A program made the translations under genes and the position numbers. A DNA stretch of 8,720 nt from Pseudomonadota bacterium (GTDB taxonomy: Bacteria > Pseudomonadota > Alphaproteobacteria > Rhizobiales > Beijerinckiaceae). The notes beneath the pieces are model-generated. The model was not told where the DNA came from, made no database searches, and saw nothing but the letters and a program-made list of their open reading frames with translations. The DNA is taken from the NCBI GenBank assembly GCA_023426505.1, contig JAFAAP010000105.1:1-8720 (forward strand). The letters run 5' to 3'. Below, piece after piece: positions 1 through 5,209 of the stretch; the stretch's first letter is position 1, and every line of letters starts with the position of its first letter.

Positions 1-126
1 GCTCGAGCCCATCGGCAGCATCCCGCCCGCCGAGGCGGAGGCGGTCTACTATGCGAAGCTTGAGGTCACACCGATGGCCGCGTAGAATCCAAGCCAATCA
101 GCCTCCGGAAAACTCGGCGCGGTTCA
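1..126 (+). mobile_element. IS3-family element, right end
   Basis: The transposase C-terminus at 2-85 is followed by about 40 non-coding bases ending GCGCGGTTCA at 117-126. Read from outside inward on the minus strand this begins TGAACCGCGCCGAG, fitting the 5'-TGA...TCA-3' ends of IS3 elements. The sequence immediately beyond (127 onward) is IS110 transposase, so this element appears to have inserted into that gene. The left end and the target duplication partner are outside the window. The exact boundary at 126 is inferred from the TGA/TCA rule. Confidence 0.65.
2..85 (+). pseudogene. IS3-family transposase (OrfB), C-terminal end only
   Basis: The frame starting at base 2 reads LEPIGSIPPAEAEAVYYAKL and then EVTPMAA before a TAG stop. 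The IPPAEAE..YY pattern followed by a short tail is the characteristic C-terminus of IS3-family OrfB integrases. Only these 27 codons lie in the window, so the DDE catalytic core is upstream and it cannot be said whether the full gene is intact. The stop is followed within about 40 bases by what looks like the element's right terminal repeat, as expected for IS3 elements. Family assignment is by resemblance to known IS3 C-termini; it is short but distinctive. Confidence 0.75.
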
Positions 127-583
127 GTTCGATCTTGCACAGTCCTTTAGCCGCTGTCAGGCCAAACTCTGCCGCATAGCCCCGGATGGCATTGGTCAGT
201 TGGGTACGCTGGCCGATCAGCATCAGGGCGGCCTGCTGGTCCGCTGTTTTGACCGGCACGAAACGCATGGTCGGCCGGCTCATCGCCTCGCAGATCGCCT
301 CAGCATCAGCAGCATCGTTCTTGCCACGCTTGACGTATGGCTTGACGTACTGGGGTGGGAGCATCCTCACCTCATGACCCAACGATTGCAGCAGGCGCGC
401 CCAATGGTGCGAGCCGCCACAGGCTTCGATGCCGACCATCGTCGGCGGAAGCTTATCAAAGAAAGCGATGAGATCTTGGCGCCGCAGCTTCTTGCGCAGA
501 ACCGCCTCCTCGGCGGCGTTTACACCATGCAATTGGAAGACGTGCTTTGATGTATCCATTCCGATGCGGATAATCTGGTCCAT
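98..583 (-). pseudogene. IS110-family transposase, N-terminal half, truncated by IS3
   Basis: This reading frame would encode the RuvC-like DEDD domain of an IS110-family transposase/recombinase. The four acidic residues are visible in order: D10 in GMDTSK, E53 in GIEACGG, and D90 and D93 in KNDAADAEA. The start at 583 is preferred over a longer upstream start because AGGAG lies about 8 bases before it and family proteins begin near this point. Homology runs to about residue 151; the last ten residues (LNRAEFSGG preceded by the junction) and the stop are read from the IS3 terminal repeat. The whole C-terminal domain with the catalytic serine is missing, so the product cannot be an active recombinase. 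The stretch LIGQRTQLTNAIRG also looks shorter than I expect for the family, hinting at a small in-frame deletion; that part is from memory and uncertain. Confidence 0.82.
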
Positions 584-653
584 GGACGGTCTCCTATGTC
601 TGAGATCTGCGACGACCTCATTCTGACACAGCGATGCCGTAAAGGGGGCCGTC
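127..653 (-). mobile_element. IS110-family element remnant
   Basis: The remnant spans from the IS3 junction at about 126/127 to the point where IS701-like transposase homology stops, at about 653/654. It keeps about 70 bases of leader upstream of the transposase start and the first half of the gene. IS110 elements lack conspicuous terminal inverted repeats, so the outer boundary is inferred only from the break in the neighbouring transposase. The non-coding end that would encode a bridge RNA is not clearly retained: the leader is short, and the downstream end is lost. Confidence 0.6.
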
Positions 654-1671
654 CACTCCAACAGCGCAGGATGAACCAGCGGATGATCTGCAGCGGATCG
701 CGCGAGGGATCAGTGCACAGCAGGGCCTGCGGCGAGAAGCGGCCGAGGGGATCGCGCACCAGCACCCAGCGGATCGGCACGACCGGCTTTCCGCTATGGC
801 ACCACACCGCGGTGGCGGAGCAGAATTCGATCACACGGTCTCCTTCGCCATACCAGCCCGGCACGGTAACGCGGCGCCAGCGGGTGCTCGTCCGGATCAG
901 CACATCGGAAAGGTTGGGCAAGCGAACTCCTTTGGTGCGGGGCCGCCCCTTCGTTCCCGGCCGGCGCCGTGGGATCGGCTCGGAGAGGGCGGCATCGAGC
1001 CGCAGCCGCGTGATGCAGATCACGCCCCGGCGGGACAACGCCGCCAGCAGGTCCAAGGCGGCAAAGCCCATATCGGTCACCAGCACCAGTTCTCGCTCGG
1101 GCACCCACCGCCGGACCTGCAGGATCATCTGACGCGCCCAATCGGTCAGCTTTTTGTGCCGCTGTCCACGCTCACGGCAATACCGCTCGGAAGGCGCCAG
1201 AGCGGTCAGGACCGGCAAGGCCCAGGTGCGGGCCGCCCACGGGATGGGCGCCAGGAGCATGAGGCTGATCCAGCGCAGGCCTGAGGCTTTGACGAAGTGA
1301 GCATCGGAGGAGCGCACCGGATCACGGTAGATGCCCTTGGCTTTGATGTGCGTGCCGCGGCGGCGCTCGATGGTGTCGTCCAGGCCGAGGATCACCGGAC
1401 CGGTTGGTGTGAAGGCGTGGATCAGCAGGCTCAGCAACAACCGGGCCGCCTCGCGTCCACTCCAACGAGCGCGGCTGAGCACACGATGGTCATTGACGAA
1501 GTGCGGCTCGCGGTTGAGGCCGGTGATGCGCAGGATACTGGTCACGGTGCGCTTGCCGGGCGCCAGGATGGCACCGACGAGCAGGATCTCGGCATAGTGC
1601 CAGGTGCGGTGGCGAAACAGCGGGGCAAACGCTACAATGATCGTGGCGAAGCGGGCGGGCAGGTGCAGCAT
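520..1671 (-). pseudogene. IS701-like DDE transposase, 3' end lost to IS110 insertion
   Basis: The product resembles the IS701-type DDE superfamily (DDE_5-like) transposases common in Methylobacterium and relatives. Visible landmarks are the HRTWHYAEILLVGAILAPG segment near residues 21-39, the first catalytic Asp in ILGLDDT (D98/D99), the GIYRDPVRSS block at 113-122, and the second Asp in VLVTDMGF (D200). Homology continues through VPIRWVLVRDPLGRF (298-312) to RWF..RCWS at residue 339 and then stops. The remaining 44 residues to the stop at 520 are read from IS110 leader and coding sequence in another frame. The segment that normally carries the third catalytic residue (WSVE...E) is therefore absent, so the protein should be inactive. 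The start at 1671 matches the usual MLHLPARFA-type N-terminus. Confidence 0.8.
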
Positions 1672-1772
1672 GGCGGCGTCTCTTGGCGGAAACGCTGCCA
1701 GATTACCGCATCGTTCGCTTCGCCGCCCTCCGCTCCCAAATAGCTATCAGAAATCGCCAAAGTCGAGCTTAG
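654..1772 (-). mobile_element. IS701-like element remnant, transposase-proximal end
   Basis: This remnant comprises the truncated transposase plus about 100 bases upstream of its start. The outer end is placed near 1769-1772 because TTAG there matches the four-base CTAG/TTAG-like target preference known for IS701 relatives. The bases just inside, read on the minus strand as CTCGACTTTGGCGATTTC, look like a terminal repeat. The opposite end was lost or displaced by the IS110 element, so no repeat pair can be compared within the window. The boundary is inferred. Confidence 0.5.
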
Positions 1773-1833
1773 ACTATAGCGGATCGAGCAATTTCATTCC
1801 GTGGTCGGACATGGAGTGGGGAACTCGGCAAGC

Positions 1834-1862
1834 CTAACACTGGCCTACTGTTTCTCTATAAT
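1834..1862 (+). promoter_or_regulatory. Candidate sigma70 promoter upstream of the CYTH-fold gene
   Basis: A perfect TATAAT lies at 1857-1862. Seventeen bases upstream is CTAACA at 1834-1839, which matches TTGACA at four of six positions. The pair points toward the gene at 2023, leaving a leader of about 155 bases. Such a perfect -10 is uncommon in DNA this GC-rich. No transcript data are available, so the assignment rests on motif and position. Confidence 0.4.
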
Positions 1863-2022
1863 CAGAGGGTGCCTGACCCAGCAGCTGATCAGCGCGACAG
1901 GAGATTTCAGGCAAGGCTGGCGGCTGAGCGAAAACCATATTGCGGGGTTCCGGGTTGCCTCTCCCTTCCTCGGCCATGTACGAAAGTCAGGCGTCCTCAA
2001 TCCCTGACATTCCTCGGGTTTC

Positions 2023-2703
2023 ATGACTGTTCGCCGCCGCTTTCTCCTCACCCCGTCCTTCGTCCGCCTGATCCGGCGCGAGAGGGGCGGGCTGCGCCAC
2101 GTCGAGGGCTTCTTTCCCGAACAGCGGAATCGCTCCTCCTGGGTTCGTCTCGAAGAGGAGAGAGGCCTGCTGATCCTCAAGACAGTCGGCCCTCACGGCG
2201 AGGTCGAGGACCAGACCGAAATCCCGGTGACCCATGCCCATGCGCTGCTCGATGTCTGCGCCGGCGAGATCGACTACACCCGAACAGCGCTGCCGATCGG
2301 CGAGGATCATGCCTTAGTCGATGAGATCATCCGCCCCCGTATCCTGCACCTCGTCACCATAGAGTTTGACACCGCGGAGGAGGCGAGGGGTTTCCAGCCT
2401 CTGAGCTGGTTCGGCCCTGAGGTGACAGGAAACCCTCGCTATACCAATCAGTCTATCGCTCTCAATGGGCTTGATGGAGCTCCGGAGATCCCGCTGTCCG
2501 ATGCGGGCCTCAACAGCCTGATCGATACCCTGGAAGGCCGCTTTCCCGCCCAGGCGCGGATGGCCATCACCCGGCCCAAGGCCCAGCAGGTGCCGGTGAC
2601 CAGGGCCAAGGCGCAGACCAGCGGTGAAACCGTCAAGGTCAACCTCGACGAGATCAAGGAGGTCATGTTGCGCGAGGTGCTGAAGCCCTTGCCGCGTACG
2701 TAA
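2023..2703 (+). CDS. CYTH-fold protein (triphosphate tunnel metalloenzyme superfamily), degenerate active site
   Basis: Residues 3-148 follow the CYTH pattern: RRFLL at the N-terminus, the HVEGFF strand (26-31), WVRLE (40-44), LILK (50-53) with the conserved Lys, QTEIPV (64-69), LLDVC.G (75-81), TIEF (112-115), WFGPEVTGNPRYTN (129-142) and QSIA. CYTH proteins hydrolyse triphosphates or thiamine triphosphate, or make cAMP, in an acidic metal-binding tunnel. Here the signature ExExK at the start is replaced by TVRRR: both metal-binding glutamates are missing and the Lys is Arg, so normal catalysis is doubtful. A tail of about 75 residues (150-226), basic in its middle and ending in a predicted helix, is additional to the short CYTH family. 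An in-frame TGA at 2005 rules out an N-terminal extension and no good Shine-Dalgarno is visible. The gene stands alone, transcribed toward the CarD-family gene. Confidence 0.82.
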   Translation: MTVRRRFLLTPSFVRLIRRERGGLRHVEGFFPEQRNRSSWVRLEEERGLLILKTVGPHGEVEDQTEIPVTHAHALLDVCAGEIDYTRTALPIGEDHALVDEIIRPRILHLVTIEFDTAEEARGFQPLSWFGPEVTGNPRYTNQSIALNGLDGAPEIPLSDAGLNSLIDTLEGRFPAQARMAITRPKAQQVPVTRAKAQTSGETVKVNLDEIKEVMLREVLKPLPRT

Positions 2704-2987
2704 AGACAACGTTAATCAAGACGTTTTATCATTTGTTGTGTTTAGGTGGTGGCATCGAATTGCTGGTGATAAGACTGCGCCACTATGAACCCAGAGTAGC
2801 GAGCGTTAAGCATCGTTGAATAGCCCTCTTGCACGGCGAAGGTGGGCATCCGATATGCGGGAACCGCACAGAAGACATCGAGTTCTGTCCACCGATGCTC
2901 CATAGGGCGAGCGTAGTGAATTCGACATCTGCGACTCAGATCGTCTCATGTGAAGCATGGTCTGTGGCTTACGGAGAGCCTTTCTGA
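2704..2987. other. Gap between CYTH-fold and CarD-family genes
   Basis: No convincing ORF is present. Just after the stop codon an imperfect repeat, AAAGACAAC (2702-2710) against GTTGTGTTT (2735-2743), pairs at eight of nine positions around a 24-base loop, but no T-run follows, so it is at best a weak terminator. The second half holds the EcfG-type promoter candidate and a GGAG Shine-Dalgarno at 2973-2976, eleven bases before the next start. Confidence 0.5.
2860..2884 (+). promoter_or_regulatory. EcfG-type general stress promoter candidate
   Basis: GGAAC at 2860-2864 is followed after 16 bases by AGTT at 2881-2884. The alphaproteobacterial EcfG consensus is GGAAC, 16-17 bases, then CGTT, so eight of nine key positions match. 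It points toward the CarD-family start at 2988, giving a leader of roughly 95 bases. One mismatch and a short motif mean a chance match cannot be excluded. Confidence 0.35.
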
Positions 2988-3533
2988 ATGAGGACGAAGA
3001 ACAATGCTCTGAGCTTCCAGGCCGGTGAACCGGTCGTGTATCCCGGCCATGGCCTTGGGGTGATCACGGGAATCGAGGAGCAAGAGGTGGCCGGGTTCAA
3101 ATTGGAACTCCTCGTGCTTTCACTCGACTCGGGAAAAGTCACGGTTCGCATTCCCTTGGCAAAAGCGAAAAGCAGTGGCTTGAGAAAGCTGTCTGAGCCG
3201 GTCGTCGTCAACCACGCACTCGAGATCCTGAGTGGAAAAGCTCGCGCCAAACGCGGCATGTGGAATCGCCGAGCGGCGGACTATCAGGAACGCATGGGGA
3301 GTGGGCAGCTGACGGCCGTCGCGGAGGTTCTGCGAGACCTGAACCGCGGGCCGCAGCAGGACGAGGCGTCCTACAGCGAACGACAGATTTTCGAGGCTGC
3401 TCTGGATTTCATGGTGAAAGAGATTGCAGCAGTGAGGCAAATAACAGAGACCGAGGCCCGCAAGCTCATTGAACAGGCCTTAGACAATGCTCCCCGTTCC
3501 AGCAAGCCGACCGGAAGCGAAGCGGCGGCATAG
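2988..3533 (+). CDS. CarD/CdnL-family transcriptional regulator
   Basis: CarD/CdnL proteins bind the RNA polymerase beta subunit and stabilise open complexes, mainly at rRNA and housekeeping promoters. The N-terminal RNA-polymerase-interaction domain covers about residues 8-68 (FQAGEPVVYPGHGLGVITGI, then EEQEVAGFKLE and VRIPLAKAKSSGLRKLSE). The C-terminal helical DNA-binding domain follows, with the conserved tryptophan in KRGMWNRR (W92) that wedges at the -10 upstream fork, and the SYSERQIFEAALD block typical of alphaproteobacterial members. Length (181 residues) is close to the family norm. The start is supported by GGAG eleven bases upstream. The protein diverges enough from the usual alphaproteobacterial sequence (VVYPGHGLG rather than VVYPAHGVG) that it may be a second, accessory paralogue; this is inference. 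The gene is monocistronic as far as visible. Function at family level is near certain, the regulon unknown. Confidence 0.93.
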   Translation: MRTKNNALSFQAGEPVVYPGHGLGVITGIEEQEVAGFKLELLVLSLDSGKVTVRIPLAKAKSSGLRKLSEPVVVNHALEILSGKARAKRGMWNRRAADYQERMGSGQLTAVAEVLRDLNRGPQQDEASYSERQIFEAALDFMVKEIAAVRQITETEARKLIEQALDNAPRSSKPTGSEAAA

Positions 3534-3640
3534 CCGCATTGCACACAGTCTCTACTTGCGGTGCTCAGAGGAGAATAGGCCATCAGGCCGAAAGCCAGGC
3601 AGAGGGTGAAGAGAAGCCGGAGAGCGGCGCGAATATCCAT
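3371..3640 (-). pseudogene. Possible 5' fragment of a small secreted-protein gene
   Basis: From an ATG at 3640 the minus strand reads MDIRAALRLLFTLCLAFGLM followed by AYSPLSTASRDCVQC, which has a basic start, a hydrophobic core and a cysteine pair, like a Sec signal peptide and mature N-terminus. Past about base 3535 the frame enters the antisense of the CarD-family gene, and its stop is at 3371, so the second half is not credible protein. I do not recognise it. It may be a remnant whose 3' end was replaced, or coincidence. No strong Shine-Dalgarno is seen. Confidence 0.2.
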
Positions 3641-3761
3641 GTGGACCATCCAGGGCCCGCCGCGGAGTTCAAAGCCCAGGGCCCGGCCGTTTCTGACTTC
3701 TCTTCCCGGTGCGGGGAAAAGTCGGCCGCGAGTGCCTGCTGGAGGATCCTGTCGCGGATCA

Positions 3762-3971
3762 TCACCCGCTTCGCATCTGAAAACCGACCTCCGATCCAGC
3801 CAGAGCACGCTGCATGTCAGGCTTGCCGAGGAAGATACCGGGGGTGTGGCAGCCCGTGCAATCCATGATGGTCACCAGGTACTCGCCGCGCTGCGTCTGG
3901 CTTTGTGCGAAGGCCGGCGGAACTGACAGGAGTCTGCAGGCTGCCAAAGCGGCCCAGATGATCGATCTCAT
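3762..3971 (-). pseudogene. Truncated c-type cytochrome
   Basis: The product has an N-terminal Sec signal peptide (MRSIIWAALAACRLLSVPPA, with predicted cleavage after AFA at about residue 22) and then RGEYLVTIMDCTGCHTPG. It carries a classical CXXCH haem c attachment motif at C38-T-G-C-H42 and continues GKPDMQRALAGSEVGF. This matches the start of small periplasmic cytochromes that usually have at least 120 residues, with a distal Met ligand near the end. Here the frame stops at residue 69, right after GSEVGF, and I see no continuation of the family (the PNLTPD and distal Met blocks) in any frame of the next 220 bases. It therefore looks like a 3'-truncated relic rather than a single frameshift. 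The start at 3971 has AGAGAAG upstream; a longer in-frame start at 4082 adds no sensible sequence. Confidence 0.65.
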
Positions 3972-4097
3972 GGAGCTTCTCTGACTGAGGTTGAACCCGG
4001 CCAAAGTGCCAGATGTCACATGGGGTGAAGTGCGCAGAAGGCGTAGACGGAACCGCCTGTGGCTGAAGCTTGCCACGTACAACCGGCCCTAAAACAC

Positions 4098-4538
4098 TCA
4101 GAGTCTGGACTTGGATGGCTCCCTTTCCGTCCGAGAGCTGGAAGAGGACACACTTGGATGTGAGCTGTCCTCCTGGAGGAAATAGGTGTTGATGAGCGCT
4201 GTAACTCGTTGGCTCAGCGCCTGATCCTCTTCGCGGTTGTCGGTGTCGAGGATCTCGAGCCTGACTTCAAAATCCGGATCGCAAATGAGAAGGGCTGGTT
4301 CCTGCTCGTCGCTGTCTCCCGGACCGTCCAGGAACCAGCCCTCATCTGGATTGGGGTCTTCGACATCCAAACCCGCATTCAGGCTCTCGACAAGATACCT
4401 GGCGAGACGATCGTTGATCCTCGTGCCATCATCCTCGCCAAAGAGGAGCCGGGGCTCGCCTTGGGGATCCCTAATGACGTGCTGCCGATTTCTTCCGGGG
4501 CGGGCGATGAAGAGGGTCCATTGTGACGATGAGCTCAT
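4098..4538 (-). CDS. Uncharacterised acidic protein
   Basis: I do not recognise this 146-residue protein. It has no signal peptide and no membrane segment. Residues 5-50 (QWTLFIARPGRNRQHVIRDP, then GEPRLLFGEDDGTRINDRLA) look like a compact folded start. The middle (58-105) is strongly acidic, with DVEDPNPDEGWFLDGPGDSD at 58-77 and LEILDTDNREEDQ at 94-106, and the last 25 residues are a Ser/Arg-rich disordered tail. GC-rich third positions and sensible composition favour this strand over the overlapping plus-strand frames. The start at 4538 is preceded by GAGAAG about 12 bases upstream, which is only a fair Shine-Dalgarno. A perfect 14-bp inverted repeat lies inside the gene, at about codons 66-83. 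Neighbours are a relic cytochrome and a hairpin-rich gap, which give no functional clue. Confidence 0.6.
   Translation of the reverse strand: MSSSSQWTLFIARPGRNRQHVIRDPQGEPRLLFGEDDGTRINDRLARYLVESLNAGLDVEDPNPDEGWFLDGPGDSDEQEPALLICDPDFEVRLEILDTDNREEDQALSQRVTALINTYFLQEDSSHPSVSSSSSRTEREPSKSRL
4291..4342. repeat. Perfect 14-bp inverted repeat inside the acidic-protein gene
   Basis: AGGGCTGGTTCCTG at 4291-4304 is the exact reverse complement of CAGGAACCAGCCCT at 4329-4342, separated by 24 bases. A transcript of either strand could form a strong stem-loop. It lies within codons for about residues 66-83 of the minus-strand gene and does not interrupt the frame. A perfect 14-bp pair at such close spacing is not expected by chance in a window this size. 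Confidence 0.85.
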
Positions 4539-4871
4539 GGGCTATTCTTCTCGTCATCGGATGGCCAGGGAGATACAGGATCATCTCTTGGCTATGTCGG
4601 GACAGTGATGGTGCATCACTGCGCTTCGGCGCCCCCGGACCTGCTTAGGTTCCCGTTCACAGAGGCAAGAACGAGTTCTGCGCCTTTGCGGGCAGCGGCT
4701 GGTGATATTTCCCGTTCTTGTCCCCGTTCTCCACGGGATTCACAGGGGGTGGCGTCAATACTAGGCTCCCTTGACCCGATAGAGCTGTCCCATCCTGCGG
4801 CAATCCCCGCTTTAATCCAGACTATGCGGGCTCCGGCAACCTCCGGTCGATCCCAGACAGGTCGGCAAGCG
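4539..4871. other. Hairpin-rich gap without a gene
   Basis: I see no credible coding frame; the long plus-strand frame starting at 4605 has Arg/Ser/Pro-rich shadow-like composition and no family resemblance. The left part contains two abutting perfect hairpins (4603-4632). The right edge contains a 7-bp inverted repeat, CCCAGAC (4852-4858) against GTCTGGG (4875-4881), which straddles the stop of the small minus-strand ORF at 4872 and could act as a terminator, though no T-run follows. Clustered CCCGTTC or CCGTTC words occur near 4650-4740, without clear spacing. Confidence 0.4.
4603..4632. repeat. Two tandem perfect hairpins
   Basis: CAGTGATG (4603-4610) and CATCACTG (4614-4621) form an 8-bp stem around GTG. 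GCGC (4621-4624) and GCGC (4629-4632) form a 4-bp stem around a TTCG tetraloop, an exceptionally stable RNA loop type. The two hairpins share base 4621. No T-run follows on either strand, so a simple intrinsic terminator is unlikely. Confidence 0.5.
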
Positions 4872-5081
4872 CTAGTCTGGGCTGATCTTCGTCAGGGGCG
4901 GCGTGACCTCAATGCCGATCGGGCGCTTTCCATCGGAGATGATCCGCATGGTGTGTCCCAGAGGCAAGGTCACTTCTGCAGACGTCACATTCTGCGGAGA
5001 GGACACCGTGTAGAGCATGAACACCTCGCGCTTGGCTTCAAGCTCCTGCCGCCGGAAATCATGGGGTCGCGTCGAACTCAA
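4872..5081 (-). CDS. Possible short protein, weakly DUF2283-like
   Basis: This 69-residue frame reads REVFMLYTVSSPQ then SAEVTLPLGHTMRIISDGKR and PIGIEVTPP. The layout, a strand then .EV..G..... DG ..GIE., resembles the small DUF2283 beta fold found in many short bacterial proteins, but the similarity is weak and from memory. Third codon positions are GC-rich, favouring a real or recently real gene. The first possible start is TTG at 5081 with no visible Shine-Dalgarno; an in-frame stop lies just upstream at 5121-5123. An internal GTG (V20 region) or ATG (before LYTV) are alternatives. It may be a 5'-truncated relic. Confidence 0.35.
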   Translation of the reverse strand: MSSTRPHDFRRQELEAKREVFMLYTVSSPQNVTSAEVTLPLGHTMRIISDGKRPIGIEVTPPLTKISPD

Positions 5082-5209
5082 GCGAAAGAGCGTTATCGGC
5101 CGTATGACACGAGGCTCGGATCATCACGCCTCTCCCGGAATGGCTGTCCCATAGGCCTTCTTAACACACCCTACCGTGGCGGCTGGCGAACGCTGTTCAC
5201 CAACAGGCT

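Noticed and set aside
596..1743. Several plus-strand frames of 90-180 codons across the IS701-like transposase
   Set aside because: They are antisense to a transposase with clear conserved motifs and show shadow-type composition.
3522..3537. GCGGC/GCCGC hairpin over the stop codon of the CarD-family gene as a terminator
   Set aside because: Five base pairs and no T-run; too weak to call.
3650..3684. CCAGGGCCC repeated twice, 26 bases apart
   Set aside because: A short GC-rich word in GC-rich DNA, only two copies; not evidence of an array.
3762..4082. Longer start of the cytochrome at 4082
   Set aside because: The extra 37 residues are Arg/Ser-rich and would bury the signal peptide; the ATG at 3971 puts the signal peptide at the N-terminus.
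4209..4608. Plus-strand frames of 105 and 123 codons opposite the acidic protein
   Set aside because: The minus-strand frame is longer, has a sensible acidic composition and GC-rich third positions; the plus frames mirror it.
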